From assembly GCA_002317245.1 (NCBI GenBank), contig DCIU01000048.1:10253-20064 (forward strand): 9,812 nucleotides of DNA, given 5' to 3'. The notes beneath the pieces are model-generated. The model was given only the letters and a program-made list of their open reading frames with translations. It did not search any database and was not told the DNA's origin. The position numbers were made by a program, and so were the translations under genes. This stretch comes from Lachnospiraceae bacterium UBA1718 (GTDB lineage: Bacteria; Bacillota; Clostridia; Lachnospirales; Lachnospiraceae). Positions 6,309 to 9,812 of this stretch are shown in pieces (positions within the stretch are counted from its first letter, which is position 1; each line of letters begins with the position of its first letter).

Positions 6309-7245
6309 CCAGTACTTCTCCAGGATTAATGTGGAAGCCAAGAAGGAAGGCTGATACATCCATTCTCTTCTTACCCTCTAGCTGAAGGTTGGTAATCTTA
6401 AGAAGTCTGCTGCCGCATGCCACATAGATACTCTTCTTATCTACAGCAACAACAGTTCCCGGTCTCTTAGAATCAATAGCTCCTGGAGCAGAGTCCACAA
6501 CCTCTGACTCCCATATCTTAAGTGTCTTACCCTGAAGGTATGTATAGGCACTTGGCCATGAATTAAGGCCACGTACATATCTCTCAATCTTCTCTGCATC
6601 CCAGGTCCAGTCAATGCGTCCCATGTCCTTCTTTAACATCTTGGCATAGGTACTTGCCTCATTATCCTGAGGAATAGGAGTAAGCTTGCCTGCCTCAAGT
6701 AATGGAAGTGCCTCTACAATTGCCTGGCTTCCGAGGATAGCCAATGTATCAAAGAGACTCTCTCCGGTATCCGTAGGCTTAATCGCATATTCTTTTACCA
6801 GAAGAATATCACCTGTATCAAGGCCAGCATTCATCTGCATGATTGTGACACCTGTCTTCTCCTCGCCATCTAAGATACTCCACTGAATTGGAGCAGCCCC
6901 TCTGTACTTGGGAAGAAGTGAGGCATGGATGTTCACGCAGCCAAGACGCGGCATATCAAGAATCTCCTGGGAGAGAATCTGACCGAAGGCAGCTACCACG
7001 AAGATATCCGCCTCAAAGCCTCTGAGATATTGGACTGCATCCGGCTCCTTAATCTTAACTGGCTGGAAAACAGGAATTCCGTTAGCAATGGCGCAGTCCT
7101 TAACAGGTGGGAAGGCTACCTCCTTGCCCCTGCCCTTGCTCTTGTCAGGCTGTGTAACTACCAGTGTGACCTCATGGCCAGCATCTATGATTGCCTGAAG
7201 CGCTCCTACCGCGAAATCAGGCGTTCCCATAAAAATAACTTTCAT
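6298..7245 (-). CDS. fmt: Methionyl-tRNA formyltransferase
   Basis: Fmt transfers a formyl group from 10-formyl-tetrahydrofolate to Met-tRNA(fMet), producing the initiator of bacterial translation. The 315-residue length is typical. The N-terminal Rossmann-like domain opens with MGTPDFAV (6-13) and has a TQPDKSKGRGK loop (31-41) of the kind that recognises the initiator acceptor stem. The catalytic triad is N105, H107 (in NIHASLLPKYRGAAPIQWS, 105-123) and D143 (in GLDTGD, 141-146). The C-terminal tRNA-binding domain starts near 210 and includes the LNSWPSAY signature (227-234). The ATG is 6 nt after the def stop, and a GAGG in the last def codons serves as the Shine-Dalgarno. The def-fmt pair is one of the most conserved gene pairs in bacteria, one adding and one removing the same formyl group. 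Confidence 0.98.
   Translation of the reverse strand: MKVIFMGTPDFAVGALQAIIDAGHEVTLVVTQPDKSKGRGKEVAFPPVKDCAIANGIPVFQPVKIKEPDAVQYLRGFEADIFVVAAFGQILSQEILDMPRLGCVNIHASLLPKYRGAAPIQWSILDGEEKTGVTIMQMNAGLDTGDILLVKEYAIKPTDTGESLFDTLAILGSQAIVEALPLLEAGKLTPIPQDNEASTYAKMLKKDMGRIDWTWDAEKIERYVRGLNSWPSAYTYLQGKTLKIWESEVVDSAPGAIDSKRPGTVVAVDKKSIYVACGSRLLKITNLQLEGKKRMDVSAFLLGFHINPGEVLDEQ
6315..6321 (-). promoter_or_regulatory. Ribosome binding site that sets the rsmB start
   Basis: GGAGAAG lies inside the last codons of fmt, with its GGAG 9 nt before the ATG at 6308. The upstream ATG at 6359 has no comparable site in a sensible place, so 6308 is the better start. Confidence 0.7.
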
Positions 7246-7251
7246 TAAATA

Positions 7252-7749
7252 CTATTCCTCATCGTCATCAGTGTCGGCAGCCATAAGCTCATCATTATTA
7301 ACCAGGTCGCCCTCCACCTTCTCTGTATACATATGACCATCAAGATGCTCCATCTCATGGATAATGGCACGGGCTAAGAGCTCTGTACCTTCAAGTTCCT
7401 GCGTCTCCATATTCTCGTCCTGGTATACAATCTTAACGTGGTTAGGTCTTGTTACAATACCGCTCTTGCCAGGAAGTGAGAGGCAGCCTTCGTAGCCTGT
7501 CTGCTCACCGTCAGCCTCTAAGAGCTTAGGATTGATAATTACATATGGGTTGTCACCAGTAACATCAATTACTACAAGTCTCTTAAGAATACCTACCTGA
7601 GGTGCTGCAAGACCAACACCATTAGCTGCATACATTGTCTCTATCATATCGTCGATTAATTCCTGTACTCTTGGAGTAACCTCATTAATCTCCTTACATA
7701 CCTTCTCAAGTACTGGGTCGCCCTGAATTCTAATCTGTCTAAGTGCCAT
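7252..7749 (-). CDS. def: Peptide deformylase
   Basis: Def removes the formyl group from the N-terminal Met of nascent chains at the ribosome, using a metal ion (usually Fe2+). All three family motifs are present: GVGLAAPQVG (44-53), EGCLSLP (87-93) with metal ligand C89, and HEMEH (131-135), giving H131 and H135 as ligands and E132 as catalytic base. The 165 residues are a usual length. The C-terminal end is strikingly acidic (DTDDDEE, 159-165), a tail outside the catalytic core. A very strong AGGAGG overlaps the priA stop codon and suggests high translation compared with the coupled neighbours. Confidence 0.98.
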   Translation of the reverse strand: MALRQIRIQGDPVLEKVCKEINEVTPRVQELIDDMIETMYAANGVGLAAPQVGILKRLVVIDVTGDNPYVIINPKLLEADGEQTGYEGCLSLPGKSGIVTRPNHVKIVYQDENMETQELEGTELLARAIIHEMEHLDGHMYTEKVEGDLVNNDELMAADTDDDEE

Positions 7750-7753
7750 TTCT

Positions 7754-7759
7754 CCTCCT
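7754..7759 (-). promoter_or_regulatory. Strong ribosome binding site of def, overlapping the priA stop
   Basis: The first A of AGGAGG is the last base of the priA TAA. The spacing to the def ATG is short (4 nt), or comfortable if the pairing is counted from GGAGGAG. It lets def be initiated independently of priA at higher rate. Confidence 0.75.
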
Positions 7760-9762
7760 TAATATGGGTTCATTGGGTTGAAATCGAACCACACATTTAC
7801 GTCTGTCTTTTCTTTATCCAAGTATCCTTCCATTGCATCCTTAATTGCTATGAGCTCCTTCTTATCCTTGCTCTTTACATAGAACACAAATCTGTATACA
7901 TCATTAACCTTACCAATTCCCGCCTTGGCAGGACCGATAATTCTTGCATATCCACCGTTAATCTTGGCAATATTGACTAACTGCTCACTAAGTAAGTAGG
8001 CCCTGTCCTCATCCTTGCCGGCAATTAATACTGCCAGGATGTCCTGCACAGGCGGATAGCCTGCTATATCTCTATAGAGAATCTCCTCCTCATAGAAGCC
8101 TGTATAATCCTGGCTTGCAGCCTTCACAATACTGTACTGGTCTGGCTGGTATGTCTGAATTACCACCTCTCCTGCTTTACCCCCACGGCCCGCACGTCCT
8201 GCTGCCTGGGTAAGTAACTGGAAGGTTCTCTCATTAGCTCTGTAATCATTCGAGTAGAGACTTAAGTCTGCTGCGATTATTCCCACAAGGGTTACATCCG
8301 GGAAGTCATGTCCCTTTACAATCATCTGGGTACCAATCAGTACGTCAGCTTCATGCTTCTTGAAGGAACCAAGAATCTTGTCATAGTCACCCTTGCGTCT
8401 GGTGGTATCTGCATCCATTCTGAGGGTCTTAGCCTCAGGGAAAAGTCGATTAACCTCAGCTTCTATCTGCTCTGTACCTGCTCTGAAGCCCGCAATGGCT
8501 TTCGAACCACACTTAGGGCATATCTTAGGAATAGGTGTCTCATATCCACAGTAGTGGCATATCATCCTGCCCATTCTCTTATGCTCCGACAATGATACAT
8601 CACAGTGTGGGCACTTCAGTACCTCACCGCAGGCTCTGCAGGATACGAAGCCCGCATATCCCCTTCTGTTAAGGAAGAGCATTACCTGCTCACCCTTATT
8701 AAATCTGTCAGCCATAAGCTCTGACAGTCTGCCGGAGAAGATTGACTTATTGCCTGACTTAAGCTCCTCCCTCAGGTCGATAATCTCCACTGATGGAAGC
8801 TCACTGCCCAGGGCTCGCTCTGTCATGGAATAGAGCTTAATCTCCCCCTCCATGGCCCTGTAGTAGGAATCCACGCTTGGTGTGGCACTGCCCAGTATCA
8901 GGCTGGCCCCATGCATGGAGGCAAGCTTCTCTGCCACCTCTCTTGCGTGGTAACGTGGCATGTTCTCACTCTTATAAGTTCCCTCATGCTCCTCATCTAT
9001 TACAATCAGTCCCACATTACTAAAGGGGGTAAATAGGGCTGATCTTGGTCCTATTATTACATCTATCTCGCCACGCTTGGCCCGCTCACAGTGATCGTAT
9101 CTCTCACCTGCTGCCAGTGTGGAATTCATAATCGACACTCTGTCACCGAAGTATCTGGCGAATCTCATCCTGGTCTGATATGTCAGTCCAATCTCAGGAA
9201 TCAGCACAATAGCCTGCTTACCCTCTGCCACCACGTGTCTTATTAACTCTATATATACTTCTGTCTTACCGCTGCCAGTAATGCCATGGATTAAGTATGT
9301 GCCCCTCTTGCCAGAATCATACTCACTTGTAAAATCATCCACAATTGACTGCTGAGCCTCATTCAGATGGATCTCAATATCCCCCTGCTTATCAGTCTCA
9401 GTCGTCTCCACCTTTTTCTTAGGCTTATAGGCCTTCTTGGTGGGAAGTACTGTCTTAAGGGCATTAATCATTGTGGAGCCATACTGATCCTTAATGAAGG
9501 CTGCAAGCTCAATAAGCTTGGAGTCCGTAGCATCCTGCTCCAGCACAACACTGCTGATCTCCTTAAGCCTGGCAATGGGCACCTGAGGATTAGGAGTGAT
9601 GCTAAGGACATAGCCCATCTTATCCTTATTGCCATTGCCAAAGGGCACCATGACACGGGTGCCTGGATGAATCTGCTCCAGCATGCTGTCAGGAATTACA
9701 TAAGTAAAGGGACGGTCAACCGCTTCATGGGAGATATTAATTATTATATTGGCATAAAGCAT
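7759..9762 (-). CDS. priA: Replication restart helicase PriA (primosomal protein N'), apparently without winged-helix domain
   Basis: PriA recognises stalled or repaired replication forks and reloads the replicative helicase. The 667-residue protein starts with the 3'-DNA-end-binding domain (about 1-105; DRPFTYVIP at 16-24). The superfamily 2 helicase core follows: Walker A GITGSGKT (160-167, K166), DEEH (256-259), GSATPS (291-296), GTQM (477-480) and QAAGRAGR (519-526). Eight cysteines at 375, 378, 384, 387, 402, 405, 415 and 418 form the two zinc sites inserted in the helicase. A C-terminal domain ends the protein. Family members are usually about 730 residues with Walker A near 230. Here Walker A comes about 65 residues earlier, and a Lys-rich then acidic linker (about 109-130) stands where the winged helix should be. 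The start is fixed by a GGAGG 10 nt upstream and by a one-base TAATG overlap with the preceding gene. Confidence 0.96.
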   Translation of the reverse strand: MLYANIIINISHEAVDRPFTYVIPDSMLEQIHPGTRVMVPFGNGNKDKMGYVLSITPNPQVPIARLKEISSVVLEQDATDSKLIELAAFIKDQYGSTMINALKTVLPTKKAYKPKKKVETTETDKQGDIEIHLNEAQQSIVDDFTSEYDSGKRGTYLIHGITGSGKTEVYIELIRHVVAEGKQAIVLIPEIGLTYQTRMRFARYFGDRVSIMNSTLAAGERYDHCERAKRGEIDVIIGPRSALFTPFSNVGLIVIDEEHEGTYKSENMPRYHAREVAEKLASMHGASLILGSATPSVDSYYRAMEGEIKLYSMTERALGSELPSVEIIDLREELKSGNKSIFSGRLSELMADRFNKGEQVMLFLNRRGYAGFVSCRACGEVLKCPHCDVSLSEHKRMGRMICHYCGYETPIPKICPKCGSKAIAGFRAGTEQIEAEVNRLFPEAKTLRMDADTTRRKGDYDKILGSFKKHEADVLIGTQMIVKGHDFPDVTLVGIIAADLSLYSNDYRANERTFQLLTQAAGRAGRGGKAGEVVIQTYQPDQYSIVKAASQDYTGFYEEEILYRDIAGYPPVQDILAVLIAGKDEDRAYLLSEQLVNIAKINGGYARIIGPAKAGIGKVNDVYRFVFYVKSKDKKELIAIKDAMEGYLDKEKTDVNVWFDFNPMNPY

Positions 9763-9812
9763 TATGCGAGTTCCTCCAGCACCTCAGCGATGAGCACGCG
9801 CTCATCCATAGG
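9762..9812 (-). CDS. C-terminal end of an unrecognised gene upstream of priA (partial)
   Basis: An open frame enters at the window edge and ends with TAA at 9764-9762, giving the last 16 residues PMDERVLIAEVLEELA. The acidic amphipathic helix-like tail and the TAATG overlap with priA make a real coding end likely, and the codons contain the priA Shine-Dalgarno (GGAGG, 9777-9773). Related operons often have coaBC or rpoZ before priA, but 16 residues are too few to decide and I do not recognise the tail as either. Confidence 0.65.
   Translation of the reverse strand, partial: PMDERVLIAEVLEELA
9773..9777 (-). promoter_or_regulatory. Ribosome binding site of priA inside the upstream gene
   Basis: GGAGG lies 10 nt before the priA ATG, within the Leu-Glu-Glu codons of the preceding reading frame. 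It supports the start at 9762. Confidence 0.65.

Larger units (their letters stand above)
222..9812 (-). other. Predicted single operon (gene upstream of priA through rsgA)
   Basis: Nine reading frames run in one direction with junctions of 1-nt overlap (upstream gene/priA), 9-nt gap (priA/def), 6-nt gap (def/fmt), 11-nt overlap (fmt/rsmB), 1-nt overlap (rsmB/rlmN), 28-nt gap (rlmN/stp), 15-nt gap (stp/prkC) and 6-nt gap (prkC/rsgA). None of the gaps can hold a promoter of its own, and no hairpin plus T-run is seen in them. The operon promoter must lie beyond position 9812. Promoters inside coding sequence cannot be excluded by eye. Confidence 0.8.

Noticed and set aside
6309..6359. Longer rsmB reading frame starting at 6359
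   Set aside because: The extra 17 residues lie wholly within fmt, do not resemble an RsmB N-terminus and lack a convincing ribosome binding site. The ATG at 6308 has GGAG at proper spacing.
8308..8595. 95-codon plus-strand frame opposite priA
   Set aside because: It lies over the conserved zinc-binding and helicase motifs of PriA, whose coding is certain. No start signal or family match is visible.

Overview
The window is a tightly packed, single-strand (all minus) housekeeping operon from a low-to-moderate GC Gram-positive bacterium. Gene order priA-def-fmt-rsmB-rlmN-stp-prkC-rsgA, a PASTA-domain Ser/Thr kinase paired with a PP2C phosphatase, strong AGGAGG ribosome binding sites and the protein sequences themselves all point to class Clostridia, most likely Lachnospiraceae (Butyrivibrio/Pseudobutyrivibrio-like). 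The family-level placement is an inference from gene order and protein style, not from a search.

Layout, read in the direction of transcription (high to low coordinates). The last 16 codons of an unrecognised gene (9762-9812) overlap the start of priA (replication restart helicase). Then come def and fmt (removal and addition of the N-formyl group of initiator Met), rsmB and rlmN (16S and 23S rRNA methylation), stp and prkC (PP2C phosphatase and membrane PASTA kinase) and rsgA (30S maturation GTPase). Junctions are either overlaps (TAATG at 9762 and 4962; 11 nt between fmt and rsmB) or gaps of 6 to 28 nt. I see no internal promoter or terminator, so the set is probably one transcript at least 9.5 kb long.

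After rsgA the density breaks. A 153-nt intergenic stretch (69-221) holds a perfect 28-bp tandem duplication, an almost ideal sigma-A promoter whose -35 box abuts the duplication, a foldable 5' leader and a strong Shine-Dalgarno. This drives a gene of which only the first 22 codons are present, encoding a lipoprotein signal peptide with a lipobox cysteine. This is the only regulatory region in the window.

The genes join three jobs around the ribosome and growth control: making initiator formyl-Met and processing nascent N-termini (Fmt, Def), modifying and maturing ribosomal subunits (RsmB, RlmN, RsgA), and reversible Ser/Thr phosphorylation at the envelope (PrkC, Stp), which in Bacillus is known to reach the RsgA homologue. 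No novel system is evident. The points most worth a second look are a PriA that appears to lack its winged-helix domain, a kinase ectodomain with two PASTA repeats capped by a non-PASTA beta-rich domain, and the duplicated element next to the lipoprotein promoter.
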